Below are positions 1 through 11,700 of a DNA stretch of 64,000 nucleotides, in pieces (position 1 is the first letter of the stretch; each line of letters begins with the position of its first letter). The notes below the pieces were generated by a model, which did not search any database, was not told the DNA's origin, and worked only from the letters and a program-made list of their open reading frames with translations. The position numbers were made by a program, and so were the translations under genes. This DNA is from Polytrichum commune. Its lineage: Eukaryota > Streptophyta > Polytrichopsida > Polytrichales > Polytrichaceae. The DNA lies in contig OX485804.1 of NCBI GenBank assembly GCA_950295325.1, positions 23,560,001 through 23,624,000 on the forward strand, given 5' to 3'.

Positions 1-816
1 CATCGCACGTCAATGTAAAAATAAAACACCAACATCTTTTTTCTTTTTTTTTCCTTGATTATTATGGCCCTAGGTTATATAATTGGGATTTTCTTTGACA
101 TCAGCTTATGTCACATGTGAAAACATCATTTTTCAAAACATTTGAGTGAACTAGCATGTTAACATGGAGTTCGATGTGAGTATAACAAAATCATAAGTAC
201 TATGCCTACTCTAAACACCTCAAATATTTCCCACTTTACATAAAGAAACAAACTCGGACTTCAATCAAGCAAAATGGATATGTTCCCATTGCATTGCATG
301 ATTTTAGAGTTATAATGAGTTGAGATTAGCTGATTAGGCCTTTAAAAATGTTGTTCTCCATGGACTATTGTGAACTTTATATATTCATTTATTAGATTCA
401 AATAATAGCAAAGTAATTCTCGGTAGAGTAAAACTTGTCTCGTTTTAAAACCAACCAAACTTGTATCTAGTGTGCGCAAACAATTCGACAAAGCTCACCC
501 GGAATGCCAATGTGATGGTGAAATTCTTCTTGTGGATAGTTTGAGGATTTGTGGAGGTTGCATCTCCTAGTTATGGATGGGTGAACCGAGTGTGAATTGC
601 AATATTTACAAAGGGGATATGTGGTTTCAATAGAGTTTGATTCATTTGGAGCAACTTCGACTTGCACATGGATATGTTCATTTCTACAACACTAAAACAA
701 GCTTACTTATGTCCCTTGCAAAAAGGGTGGCTTAAACCCAAGGCCTTAACCTAGATCATGTGGAAACTCTAAGGATAAGCCACGTAAGGCCAGCATAGTA
801 TGCGACAAGGAATGAG
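1..816. other. AT-rich intergenic DNA, nothing recognised
   Basis: No reading frame here looks coding: the short ones are low in information and have no recognisable motif. I see no RNA gene and no terminal repeat. Confidence 0.5.
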
Positions 817-1040
817 GGAGAACCGGTTGCTAGTTACAGATGAACTAGTGGAGTTTTGAGATATAATCAGTTGAAGTTCAAGACTTCGTGAAAACTACCG
901 ATCGTTTTAGAGGGATTTGTAGAATACACCGCAATTCAATAAAGCAAAATGGCAACATGTAACCGGTTGGACTTGGAAATGCTAGGATATCGACTTGTTA
1001 TGCCCAAATATCTCCCCATATATTGGTACTTGGATGGGTG
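817..1040. repeat. Dispersed repeat, copy 1 (partner at 25860-26065)
   Basis: The segment shares an ordered series of words with 25860-26065 in the same orientation: a 'gagaaccgg' start, 'gttgaagttcaagacttc', 'caacatgtaaccggttgga', and 'tatgccca' near the end. The copies differ by small indels and substitutions. No coding capacity and no terminal inverted repeat is seen, so this is probably part of an old dispersed element. Confidence 0.65.
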
Positions 1041-2096
1041 ACATTCCCAACACTTGATTTCCAATGCATCCCACCATTTATGATCCACCATAGTTGGGGG
1101 GGGGGGTAATATGCATGAACCAAATATTTTCAACCAACCTGGGCTCGCCCTTGGGGGAGATGAGGGCTAGCTGGCTTGTCCACACATCGTAGATATTTGT
1201 GCTATGCCCTGGAAGGGTGTTCACCTTTATCAGGAACCAATAATTGATGGGTGCTTTCTAAATCTTGTAATGCCCATTTCAATATTACACATATACTTAG
1301 ACCAACTTGAAAATGAAGCAAGACCATGATTCACAATGATTCATAGTCATCTTTCTTTCATTCTATTTGTCCCTTACAAAAATTTATACTTTGTGTACCA
1401 CACGTGACTAGGATGCAATAAATCTTTTGAGATGGCCACCAACGTACTACACTCTCTTGGAATAAAGTGACAACAATGTTTAAAAGCAGTCCTACTCCTC
1501 CTACATCAAGTTGTGTGTTTAACACCTTAAAAAACTAATCAACTCAACGTAGGTTATATTTAACAACTTGCCTTTTGCATAGTCAACTCCTAGTTAGATC
1601 ACCAAGCCACACTATAGATTACATATTTGATATCATGTACACTCCCGTTCTCTGGAGGTTGAGTGACCATAGCTTGCATGTATCGGCCATGTATCCCTCC
1701 CACTTCAAAACCTATTGCAACCACAACATGATGAAAATTACCTCCATTGTTGTGTATTATGTCAATTCCCTTGCCCCCTTTGATACGTGAGAGACTCACT
1801 ATATTAGCCAATGTTAACGTGACATTGCCACTTAGCTTTGTATACCATCACCTCACCTCACTATTGAAGATCGGTCAAGTCATCACCTTGCAATATTTAT
1901 ACATGGGTGTCGACATTGTATACCGTATTGAGGTGGAAAACTATTAACGTGTGCTATATGAATTAACCTTTTATGCTAAAGCTAGGCCTTGGAGATCTTA
2001 GCTTATCCTATAATTAAGGGTGGACTACAAAGTGCAATAATTATGTACCGCAATACTCTTTTTCATGTTATCCGTGACTTGCAAATTCACTTCAAT
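1041..2096. other. AT-rich intergenic DNA
   Basis: Contains a run of G at about 1096-1106 and overlapping short frames on both strands that I read as chance. No gene or RNA is supported. Confidence 0.4.
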
Positions 2097-2104
2097 CACT
2101 TGTC

Positions 2105-2454
2105 CGGGGGGGGGGGGGGGGTAGTCATTGGTTGGAGTAGCAATATACGTGCGAACAAATGATAGGGTATTTTAAAAAAATGGGGGAAAATTTTATAAAT
2201 GGACTTAAGAGTAATATAGGGTATCAAAAATGGCATTGGGCATCTTTAAAGTACTATAAGGTATGGAATAATAAGTAATTTGGAATTATAAGTAATGCAA
2301 GCCATTTTTCTATTAACCCAAAGTAGAAATTTACATAATGATAGCATGTGGAAAAAAAAGAAGAGAATTGAAAGTAATACCCCCCTATAAAATAGTGGTT
2401 GTTCGCACCTATATCCTTAACTTTTTAACACACTACCCCCCCCCCCCCCCCAAG
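2105..2454. mobile_element. Small hAT-like MITE with G16/C16 ends
   Basis: The 350-bp unit starts with G16 (2106-2121) and ends with C16 (2436-2451). Inside the homopolymers the ends remain partly inverted: 'tagt' follows the G run, and 'gtgcgaac' occurs about 30-40 bp further in on the left and, inverted, on the right. The unit is flanked by a direct 8-bp repeat CACTTGTC (2097-2104 and 2455-2462). An 8-bp duplication is typical of hAT elements; the family assignment is inference. There is no coding capacity. Confidence 0.55.
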
Positions 2455-2789
2455 CACTTGTCTTAATGGTACACCTATATTTGGTTGTTGTGTGGACTTA
2501 TATTACATGTGTTTGAAAGAAGTTGAATTATGTGCTCAAATGTTCTTAGATACAACAAACAACATTTTGGGGTGGGGGAAGGGACCTATATAATCCTTGA
2601 GAGATTGAAAGAGCCTCCGTGATATCATCATATGCTAAGTTAGATGTGGTTGGGTTGGTCATGGGTGTATAATGATATAAACCCCATGATGTCTTTCACA
2701 TGGTTGTCGATTTGTGTCACGTGTTAAATCCATGTTCGATCAGGTGTCGGGAAAGTGAGGTTGTTTTACTGACTAACGAAGAGGGCGAT

Positions 2790-3545
2790 ACATGGCGAGC
2801 CGTTGTTGAAAGCCTGTAGCGAGTTTGAGAGTGCCTTATTCTATGGGGAGTTCTCCAAATTCGGCCAACAAAATATGATAGGTTGTCAAAGAACTCACTT
2901 TGACGTGAAACATCATATGCATTTCCATGCCCTTCTCAAAAACCTTCCAATGAGAATTGTTCAAGTTGCCTCCCCAAATTTTAGTGCCATATGTGAAAGT
3001 TGGAATCACCAAAGCTTGAATAGATGGGATTTGAGTTCCCAACATGTGACTCGGACTACTCCTTCTTTCCGTAAAGTGCCCATCGAGGCATTCATACCTA
3101 CGATTCTTTGACTTTTACTAAATGACTCAAGGTATGTATGCGAATAAAAATCAATCCCAACTTTATTTATTTGTTCTTTTCCTATTCACGAGTTATCTCA
3201 ATTGAATCCTTGTCCAAGCAAAAAACCTCCTGGTTCAATTTTCTTTTGTTGTGGCCAAATATCAAGATTCTACTCTTAGATATATTGACTTCAAGGCTAG
3301 AAGAAGCGCGGAACTCATGTAGCTTGTTCAAAAGTATGTGTAGGCCTCCTCCAAATTTAGAGAATAGAACAACATCGTCAACATAAAAAAGAATGGCAAC
3401 CGTTGTGTTAAATAAACACAAAGAATCCATGTAAGATGAACAATAGTTTCAGTGAAAGGTAGGGCAATGGGCCTAAACAATAAGAGCAGATCGTTACATA
3501 CGAGGGTGCCTCTCAACCACATATGTAGTAACAAACCTACCCACT
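2790..3545 (-). pseudogene. Decayed LINE reverse transcriptase fragment (copy 1)
   Basis: Minus-strand frames carry the 3' half of a reverse transcriptase. 3430-3182 holds the catalytic motif C 'FYVDDVVLFS', followed by 'LEVNISKSR' and 'LIFGHNKRKLN'. 3045-2836 continues with 'LVIPTFTYGTKIWGG', the thumb region that follows RT in Jockey/I-like plant LINEs. The frames are broken by stops and shifts. The second copy at 23196-25106 matches it nearly word for word, so both come from one family. The YVDD box is intact here but degenerate in the second copy. Confidence 0.8.
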
Positions 3546-3562
3546 ATAGGTTTGTGGACGAT

Positions 3563-4510
3563 TTGTATTAAGTGTGTTGCACTAAATGATTTGGGAGCTT
3601 TGAAGCTAAATTTGGTGTCAAACTATACCATTTAACAACATTTTTATCATATGAATGAGAGGTACATTCATATCCAACAATTCACTCTTGCCGCCACAAG
3701 CTCCCCCTAACCAACAAAGTGCAAAGAATGGATGTAAACTCCAACGCTTGACATTTGGGATGAACCCTTGCATATTCATCCATACACCGCCCAATGCCAT
3801 AGCCTCCCATTTGTATCCAACCTCAACACCCACACATTTAACCATCATGCTCCCTATCGTGTGTGGTAAATTCATTTCAAGTGTGCCGAGCTAGATTAGT
3901 TTGGGTATTTGAAGCTAAGTGCATTTGGCATCAAATTATTTAAAAGTATTATTATATGACCTATATTTCATTTCGAGGCGTTTATGCTTTGGATGATTGA
4001 GAGGTAAGCTCATATGCAATGATTCCCTCTTTAACACTATAAGCGCTCAACCAACAAGACATCAAGATGGTAACAAACTCCAACACTTGTCATCCGGGAC
4101 GAACCGTTTGCATTCATTCATCCACATGGCGCCCAACGACATAGCTTCCCATTTTCATCCTCCCTTAACGAGCGATAGGTGCGTGATGTGATTCATTTCA
4201 AATGGGGTTGTGCTAAAATTAGACTAATTTCGAGATCTTTAGAACAAATTTAACTTCCGACCTACATACTATTCATCCAAAGGTGGTTGTTGATTTTTTG
4301 GATGAATGAAAAGTAAGCTTGTATACGCTAATTCCCTCTCGCTGCCACAAAGTCCTCCCTGCCAGCACGGTTTCCAAAGGGTAGTTAAACTGCAACACTT
4401 TGGCATGGGGGATACACAGTAAGAATTTTACATTCATCCACACGTCGCCCCAGCCACAGAGCCTCCTAGTTTTCACCCAGCCTCGATATTCCACCCACCC
4501 TCACTGCCAA
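3563..4510. repeat. Three diverged tandem units of about 315 bp
   Basis: Units begin near 3563, 3881 and 4201. Each has in order: a 'gtgttgcacta'-like start, 'ttgaagctaa', a TTGGATGA..GAGAGGTA-like box, 'attccctct', a 'caacactt' word, 'ttcatcca' and 'atagcctccca'. Units differ by roughly a quarter of positions by eye. The array ends just before the GC-rich leader of the EBS/SHL gene. Reading frames of 60-85 codons in it are chance. Confidence 0.7.
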
Positions 4511-5442
4511 GCTGGCATTACACCCTCCATGTCGCCGGGGGTTCGAACCCCGCCGCGGCCACCCTGCCACCCTGCCACCCGGCCCGCTTGACCGCCCGCC
4601 CCTTTTCCTTGGGGGCGGCCAGGCCATGCCATGCCAACTTCTCTCCTCCTGGCTTTGAATCACCCGCCATAGCTGCCACCCCGCCATGGCCACGACCACT
4701 CCATCGCCATTTCCCAAGTCTTCCCGCACACTGACTGCCACCACGGACTAAGTAACTCACTCAAGTGACGTAAGGAGACGCCGGAATTTGCCAATGCGCA
4801 TGCTCGCCAAATGCTGCCAGGCGCTGCAACTCTCATTGTTATTATTGTAGGTCTCTTTTGAAGGGAGGGAGGAAGCGAGGGGGGTTCTGGGAAACAACAG
4901 AACAGAACAGAACAGAGGGGCGGAGAGAATCGAGCGGGAAAGTCGAAGAAGCGGCGTTTCTGTTTGCGGGCGGGGAGCTGGAGGACAAAGTATTGCTCGT
5001 TCGTTTGTTGGTTGCGTGGGTTTGTGTTCTAATTTGTTGTGTATCGTTGGAGGGGTGTGTCCGAGAAAGGGAGAGAGTGGGGAGGGAGGAGGGTTGTGTG
5101 CGTAATTGGAGAGGTTTTTGAGGTTGGGGTGTGGTTGTGGGGGTTGGTAGCCTTTGAGGGGAGGGCAAAGAATTAGTGCAGCAAGGGACGCATGATGGGG
5201 GGCAGGTGCGAGGTGTCTTGGGGTTGTTGCGCAATGGTGGAGGGCGGGGCGTGGTGAGAAGAGAAGAAAGCGAAGCAAAGCAAAGCAAAGCAGAGGACAG
5301 GAAAAGGGAAAAGGAAGGGCTAGGGTTAGGGTGGTGGGTTTAGGAATTTGTAGTTGGGTTCTTTGCGCTGCTTGTTTAAATTTAGCGGGTGGTTGCTGCT
5401 GCTGCTGGAGCGGAGGGAGTAAGTGAGTGAGTGGTTAAGGGC
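4511..5442 (+). promoter_or_regulatory. GC-rich upstream region and leader of the EBS/SHL gene
   Basis: The composition changes abruptly from AT-rich repeats to GC-rich DNA here, as expected for a housekeeping-type plant promoter and 5' leader. It contains short tandem repeats (AACAG at 4899-4917, AAAGC at about 5271-5293) and a telo-box-like word 'tagggttaggg' at 5321-5331. Telo-boxes are common in promoters and leaders of broadly expressed plant genes. The transcription start cannot be fixed. Long Pro/His-rich frames on the minus strand (4757-5288) are the reverse of the purine-rich leader and are not genes. Confidence 0.45.
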
Positions 5443-7391
5443 ATGGCGAAGCCCAAGAATGGCAAGAAGGCTCTGGCCCAGTACCCGATCAAGGGCACTC
5501 GGAAAGTCGTCAAAGGTAACAACTCCGCACTCCCGCCCTTTTCATCGCCAATTCCTTGGGGGAAGAAGAAGAAGGAGGCGCCCTGCTGTTTTGAAAGCTC
5601 AGCTTTTGTCTTCGTCCCCCACAATTTGATAACCGATTACATTCCTCAGGGATCCCGAGGTGGGGAGTGGAGGTTAAGTGAGTTGTGGGTTATGGTTCAT
5701 TTTATGCATTCAACCGCGACCACCGTGGCTTGGATGCTCGTGATGAAAGTGTTTCTGAGATGATGTTTGTGGGTCTCGGAAAGTGAATTTCTGGGCCTCG
5801 ATGCGATTGTGGCTTGTTGTGCGAGGCACGTAAAAGTCTTACGGTTTTTGTTCTTCTTGATGTTGTTGATGGGCATGTGTGGATTGGGGGTGGCAGCGGG
5901 GGACACAGTTTTCATGCGAACCGAGGACGCCGAAAAACCGCCCTACATTGCGAAGGTGGAGAAATTGTATACGGACACGCGGGGCTATGTGAAGGTGCGT
6001 GTGCGATGGTACTATAGGCCGGAAGAGTCTATGAGTGGGCGCAAACAGTTCCATGGCCAAAAGGAAGTGTTTTTGAGCGACCACTATGATGTCCAGAGCG
6101 CAGACACTATTGAGGGCAAATGTATTGTGCATTCCTTCAAAAATTATACCAAACTGGAGAGCGTGGGTGCTGACGACTACTTCTGCCGGTTTGAGTACAA
6201 GGCTACTACCGGAGGCTTCACCCCTGACCGTGTTGCTGTGTAATTTAGTTTACCCTCTACGAATGAATTTTCTCCTGGTAGTGCAGTAGTTGTTTTATTT
6301 TTAATAAATTATTTTGATGATACATGCAACGAGCATTCCATCACATTGAGGGGTTGAATTGGAGGTTACTTAACTGACACAATTTTTCTGAGGCTGGACA
6401 GGTATTGCAAGTGCGAGATGCCATACAACCCCGACCATGTGATGCTCGAATGTGGATCCTGTAAAGACTGGTGAGGCTTTTTTGATTCTTTCTGGTCATG
6501 TGCAGATTGCCTCAAGTGTGAAGAGAAGACTCCAGATGTTTAAAATGCAGAGTCTCTTCCTATTAGTTCAGCTGTGTGGGGATTGCAAGTCTCTGCTTCA
6601 TACTCTGGGAAGTTTGTATCTCGTTTCTTGTAGACTCATATGCTCCTGATTCTGGTAAAGATTGTTTTTGTCAAATGTCATTAGTCACAAGGCACCTGTG
6701 TATTTCACTATACGAGATGGATGTGGAATGCATCTAAGAATGACACCGGTTGCAAAACTATTACAAAATAAGCACATCAGAGAGCTTGAAGCAAAGCTGA
6801 AGAAAGAGGCTGGGGCTTTATTGATGGACTATGTTTGAGCCCAGTACGCTCATGTAGTTTTTGAATGCTTGTAACCATCTTCTTTTGTAGTGCATGCTAA
6901 GCCATTCATAGGAAAACATAGCAAGCTTGAGGACGACTGACAAAGAGACATGGGTTGGTTTTGTTACAGGTTCCATAGACATTGTGTAGGTCTGAGCTCA
7001 GAACAGGTCTCAAACTTGGACAAGTATATCTGTCCCACTTGTGCTCCTGACAACTCAAAGAAAAGTAACGGACCTTTGCAGAAGACACCAGAGGCGAAGG
7101 TGAATCTTGTCCTGTCCAACCTCTTTGGCATTCAAGTGTCTTTGGCTTGTTAGGGTTCCTGTCTTTATTGTCACTGCAGAAGTTCTCAGGGATCTCAATT
7201 TTCTGTATTCCAAGTTCGTTGTGAAGGTTCCTGATTGTTTCTAGTAGAGGCGTGGAGTTGTGAAGTGGAAACAGTGAAATTGAATTATGTTCTTCGTATG
7301 GAAACTGGATACTCTTCATGTATTACATTGCTGCTAACCTTGCTTTGTTCATATGTCTGTGCAGCCTGAAGCTAAGCGTCAGAGGAGGTGA
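5443..7391 (+). CDS. EBS/SHL-like: BAH-PHD histone reader, EBS/SHL type
   Basis: Five exons: 5443-5515, 5897-6239, 6402-6470, 6970-7099 and 7365-7391. All introns are GT-AG and phases join exactly, giving 213 residues; Arabidopsis EBS and SHL are about 230. Exon 1 encodes a basic N-terminus with '[11 protein letters not shown]'. Exon 2 is the BAH domain ('GDTVFMR', '[12 protein letters not shown]', '[18 protein letters not shown]', 'YFCRFEYKA'). Exons 3-4 form a C4HC3 PHD finger (CKC, CGSC, FHRHC, CPTC), with the acceptor splitting the 'DWFH' codons. The tail is short and basic (AKRQRR). In this plant-only family the PHD reads methylated H3K4 and the BAH reads H3K27me3, controlling flowering and other developmental genes in the nucleus. 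The start is the ATG before 'AKPKNGKK'; an upstream in-frame GTG is not used. The PHD second half is more diverged than the BAH. Confidence 0.93.
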
Positions 7392-8388
7392 TCTGTATAC
7401 CTGAGCGTTTTTTAGGATCAATGTCATCCACAGTGATTTATAACATCTTCATATCATGGAAAGCTAGTGTAGATAATGCATCTGAAGCAATGTAAGATAG
7501 TGGGGATAGGAAATTGCTGTGGAGCAATCTATGTGGACTTACGATGCAGCTGAGCACTGATCTGCTGTCCCAGAAAACTAATGTACTCTTGATGAACAGG
7601 ATGATTCTCACAGCCATCGGCAAGGCTTTTCCAAGTAGCTGGGCAGATTGAAAATTTTGTGATAGTTGTAAAATGGCAAAGGATTTGACGTCTTGTAATA
7701 GAATGGCATGGACCTGAGTTGAATCACTTCTCTTGATGTTTATCACCAATTTCCTGTGTGTTTCAGTGAAGTTTTTGTTTCTGAGATGAGTTGTAGATCA
7801 AATTTCTAAATGCTTGGAAACTGGCAATCAAGTGCAACTGGTGATTGATTACGGTGCTATTGGGTCTGGCGTGCTTCAATGGAACTCATTGACACAAATG
7901 GCATGTACCGTACCATGAATACAACAGTAGACCTGAACAAAAGAATACGAATAGAAGATGTGCTTTTGTGCTCTAGTGAACCACCTTTAGTGATGAGCTC
8001 CAAAATGATGGATCACAGGTAAAGCCGTAAAGCTGGAGACTTATAATTCTTTCAATCAACATCGATAGTTGTACAAACAATATTATATCCGTGTTTGCGG
8101 TAATCATGCAATTTCGGCTTTGAAGTGTGTGAGAATATACAGTGCTACTTGCAGCCATCATGGTATGCAGTGTTGCCACAATCATTCGGACTACAGCATC
8201 TATACAGTATCATGGAAACCCAACAATACATGGTTTTTTTTCATCTGATATATTCTTGACACTGAGGCTCGTCAAGTTATTTGATCCCCTATTCTAAGAT
8301 TAACTGTAAGTGTTTTGAGACACAAAGAAACTATACTTGTCAGTGTTCTGACATTAGGATTAAATTCTAGGTATGCACAATATATATG
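7392..8388. other. 3' region of EBS/SHL gene and intergenic DNA
   Basis: Probably holds the 3' UTR; no poly(A) signal is clear enough to call. Frames at 7438-7749 and 7973-8185 on the minus strand have no recognisable motif. Confidence 0.4.
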
Positions 8389-8391
8389 TTA

Positions 8392-9525
8392 GGGGCGGTT
8401 TACACTATGGACCATGAAGTCGTCCCACGTAAGAGGCCTATTTTGCGTGGGACGACTTCATGGGACGACTTCCATGGTCCGAGTTACTAAAATATTAGTT
8501 TTCATGGTTCACGGGCCCTTCACTAGGTGTAAACCGAATGTGGACCATGAAGAATGACCATGCACCAAAAAGTGGAGGTGCTGATTTTTTTAATACATGC
8601 CCAAAAAGAGCAATTTTGAAAAAAAATTAAGTTTGATCATTCCTTGTCTTCTCTTGGGCTTCACTTGTCTTCACTTCTTGTTAAATGTGTCGAAGATGTG
8701 GCTTGCAAATCTTCTCACAACAATTTTTTTTAATAAAATAAAATGAGCAATTTAATTTGTGCATGCTCAATGTAATTTACATGTGACATGTACCTTGTGT
8801 TGTCACTACACTAAATAGGATATTTAGTGTTTGATTATATTTAATGTTGTTACCACCCTACCTTGCTCAACACTAATTTTCAATTCTTTGATAATTAATG
8901 TTAGAAGATTTCCCATTGCACTTCTTTTGACTACCCTGATCTACAATCACTAAACCACTACAGATTTTTCTTTTTTGTTTTGAAACTTCATTTTGTAATA
9001 ATATTGGGGTGTGTAATATACCGTTGGAAAGGTATTTTCAAGACCTTTCCAACGGTATATTACAAGCCCCAAAACTACAAACATTACATTTGGTAGACCA
9101 AAAAAACAAATCTGCACTTGAATTCTTGAGTTCTAGATGTCCCGCGTTGTTTGGTGAAACACATGTGAGCCGGTTTAAGGGGTAGGGCAAGGTAGTGCTG
9201 GTATGTCTCATGGGCTATGGTATAATTAAGGCGCTTAAAAGGTAGATTCATTGAAAAAGTTATTGAAATGGTATTTCTCTGACATGGGCCCTTGCCTTTT
9301 CCTACCAGACCACCTCTCTTGCCTCTGTCAACGCAAAACCCGTTGGACCATGTCAGTGCATTTATTAGGCCTTAAAATTTATATTTTGGGGACCTCGACC
9401 TCCATGGTCCCTCTGCCATTTTTTCCTTAGTGTAAACCGAAGTTGTCCCGGGAGAACTTCAACATCCAATCAGTTGCCTTGCAGAGCCCTGGTCCAACTT
9501 CATGGTCCATAGTGTAAACCGCCCC
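8392..9525. mobile_element. Harbinger/PIF-like non-autonomous TIR element
   Basis: Left end GGGGCGGTTTACACTATGG and right end (reverse complement) agree over about 28 bp through 'ACCATGAAGT'. Both ends are flanked by TTA (8389-8391, 9526-9528), the target duplication typical of PIF/Harbinger. The 1134-bp body has no coding frame. It contains two perfect hairpins (8415-8429 with 8446-8460; 9012-9033 with 9043-9064) and, from about 8808, a fragment of another MITE beginning 'actacactaaat'. The ends resemble those at 39948-40406 and 47431-47927. Confidence 0.8.
9012..9064. repeat. Perfect hairpin, 22-bp arms, 9-base loop
   Basis: The arm at 9012-9033 (tgtaatataccgttggaaag and two more bases) is exactly complementary to 9043-9064. 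It lies near the middle of the Harbinger-like element. A transcript through it would fold tightly; whether it yields small RNAs is unknown. Confidence 0.8.
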
Positions 9526-11700
9526 TTAGACTACAGTAACTAACTTTCCCAGGCTCTTGGGCCTGGAGACAAATTGCATACATCAAGCTCTATACAGTAT
9601 AGTACCTGGGGGGCTGGGACCCAAATCTTATGTTGCAAAAAATGTTGGACTCATTCAGCTTGTGTACAGTTGCTGGACAAATTCACTCTGAAATCCACAA
9701 ATATATAGTATTCAAAGCACTGTCACTGACTGCCTATCCGAAACCGATTTATGTACATTTTGTGTTTCCCACCCAGAATCATTTGTGCTTCTCTGCAAGA
9801 CTTAATGCAATGTGAGTCAACACGTGTTTTGTTATTTAGCAGATTTATCAATTATTGTTTTGGGATATCAAATACTACCACAAGTAAATTTTTTTGCCAC
9901 AAAGCACTGTGAGAAAGCTAATTATGCCAAGCAATTAGAGAAATGCAAACTGATGACAACCAGGAAATGTGCCCAAGAAGTCTGAAAATGCTGAAATGTA
10001 CTTCATTCATGGCGTACAGCTTGTCAAACTCCTGCAGATTGTACCCATTTCCATGCATATCTCAACCCATATAACCTCAAAATTCTCTAAGTGCAGACTT
10101 GACCATGGTCATTCTTTTTGTCATTCTGTTCCCTAAGATCACAAATTATTTTGCAAAGTGGTAATCAATACCATATCTGTAATGGCTGCCATCCTGCTGG
10201 CCATTTGCCAATAGTAGAATAGATAAGATCAGCACCTCTGACAAACCAACTTATCAGTTCATCCCACAATGCATTCTCCAATGTTATTAGTGCTGATTCT
10301 TGCTTGATCAAGCTCATCATCATCGGAACAAGGCATTTAATATTGACAAGTGGCACTTGTGAATTTTGCAAAGGAAGTCATGTCCAGGTTTATTTGATGT
10401 GAAGTGTGCATCCACAACCACTGCTAGCTGGGTTTGTCTACCATTAATTTTGAGTTTTGAATCGAAACTGTAAACCCCAAGTTGACTGTTGATCGTTAGT
10501 TAATCTGCAGCTTGTTGCACAATATATGTTGCTGATGATCTCTCTCTCTCTCTCTACTTCTTGAAATCCTGAAAAAATAAAGCTCCTAAAATATACCCTT
10601 ATGGGCTGCCCGTGTAAAAAAATGTGGCAGAAATAACAATATAAAAGGCGACGATTACTGGCACAACCCAGAGCCGTATGCCAAATTTTCCGAAATTAGA
10701 AGGTGGAGCTGTCTGTCAGTTTTTCTGAGAATAGAGCCAGGAGACTGGTAGTATCGGCCTGTAGTTGTTCTTCGAAGAAGAGGGTGGTCTGAGAAAGGTT
10801 GATGTGAGAAAAGACTCTGCTCAACAGGGATTCATAGCTCTACAGGGATTCAGAGCTAAGGCCGTGTGATACCTGATAAGTAAATACCATGAACTCACAG
10901 TCTGTTGCGGAGTGGAAGGATAGAAAGAATAGATCTCCTGAGAGAGAATCTGGTTCTATCAAAGGAATTTTCTGTCTGAACAGTGAAGAGGGTCACAAGA
11001 CCAAGAAACTGCTATTGCTGCAAAGATGAGCAAGAATAATGCTTCCAAGGATGATTATAAGGTTTTATCCCATGTATAAGTGTAATTGCATGAATTATAC
11101 TCCTGAGGAAAACTACACATGAATTCTTGATATATATTTGAGATTATACATATCTTGCTAAAGCTACATGGATATATGTTGATCTTTCTAAATCAAGATA
11201 TATATAGAGAGATGAATTCTACCTATTTCCAAGGAAATAGTACAGCCTTGTTGACATCGATAACAAGTAAGAAGGTCCGCCTACACCTAATGTACGCTCT
11301 ACTAACTTATTGTTTGGTAATGTTGGGGAGCATGGGCACAGGTGAGGACCTCTTCTACAAGTGTTGTGCACCATCCGAAGAAATGTCCATTCATAGTTAT
11401 TCCACAAGAAAAATCTTCTTGAAATTTGGAACAACGACTATGAAACTATCTTTGTTGTTGAAACAACACTTTATACTCTCTACATTTTGATTTAAATAAT
11501 ACCTGCTATATGGGTAATATGAAAATACTACGGGTGCTATTACACTGCAGTGATATTGTGAGTTTATTTCCTGCTTGTAATTAGTTACCAATAAATCTTT
11601 GTTAGCATTAAAATAGAATTTCGAATAAACATACAAGTCTGTATTATCAATGGACTTCTGTGACTATGACCAGATGAGAAGTGGTCAGGTAGAAACTATG
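9526..11700. other. AT-rich DNA without recognised genes
   Basis: The only features seen are a CT microsatellite near 10538-10553 and unremarkable short frames. Confidence 0.4.

Noticed and set aside
4528..4560. T-arm-like 'gggggttcgaacccc'
   Set aside because: Palindromic GC-rich word with no D arm, anticodon arm or acceptor stem in place on either strand, so not a tRNA gene.
4757..5288. 173- and 148-codon Pro/His-rich frames on the minus strand
   Set aside because: They are the reverse of the purine-rich leader of the EBS/SHL gene; two overlapping frames with the same biased composition and no motif point to low-complexity DNA.
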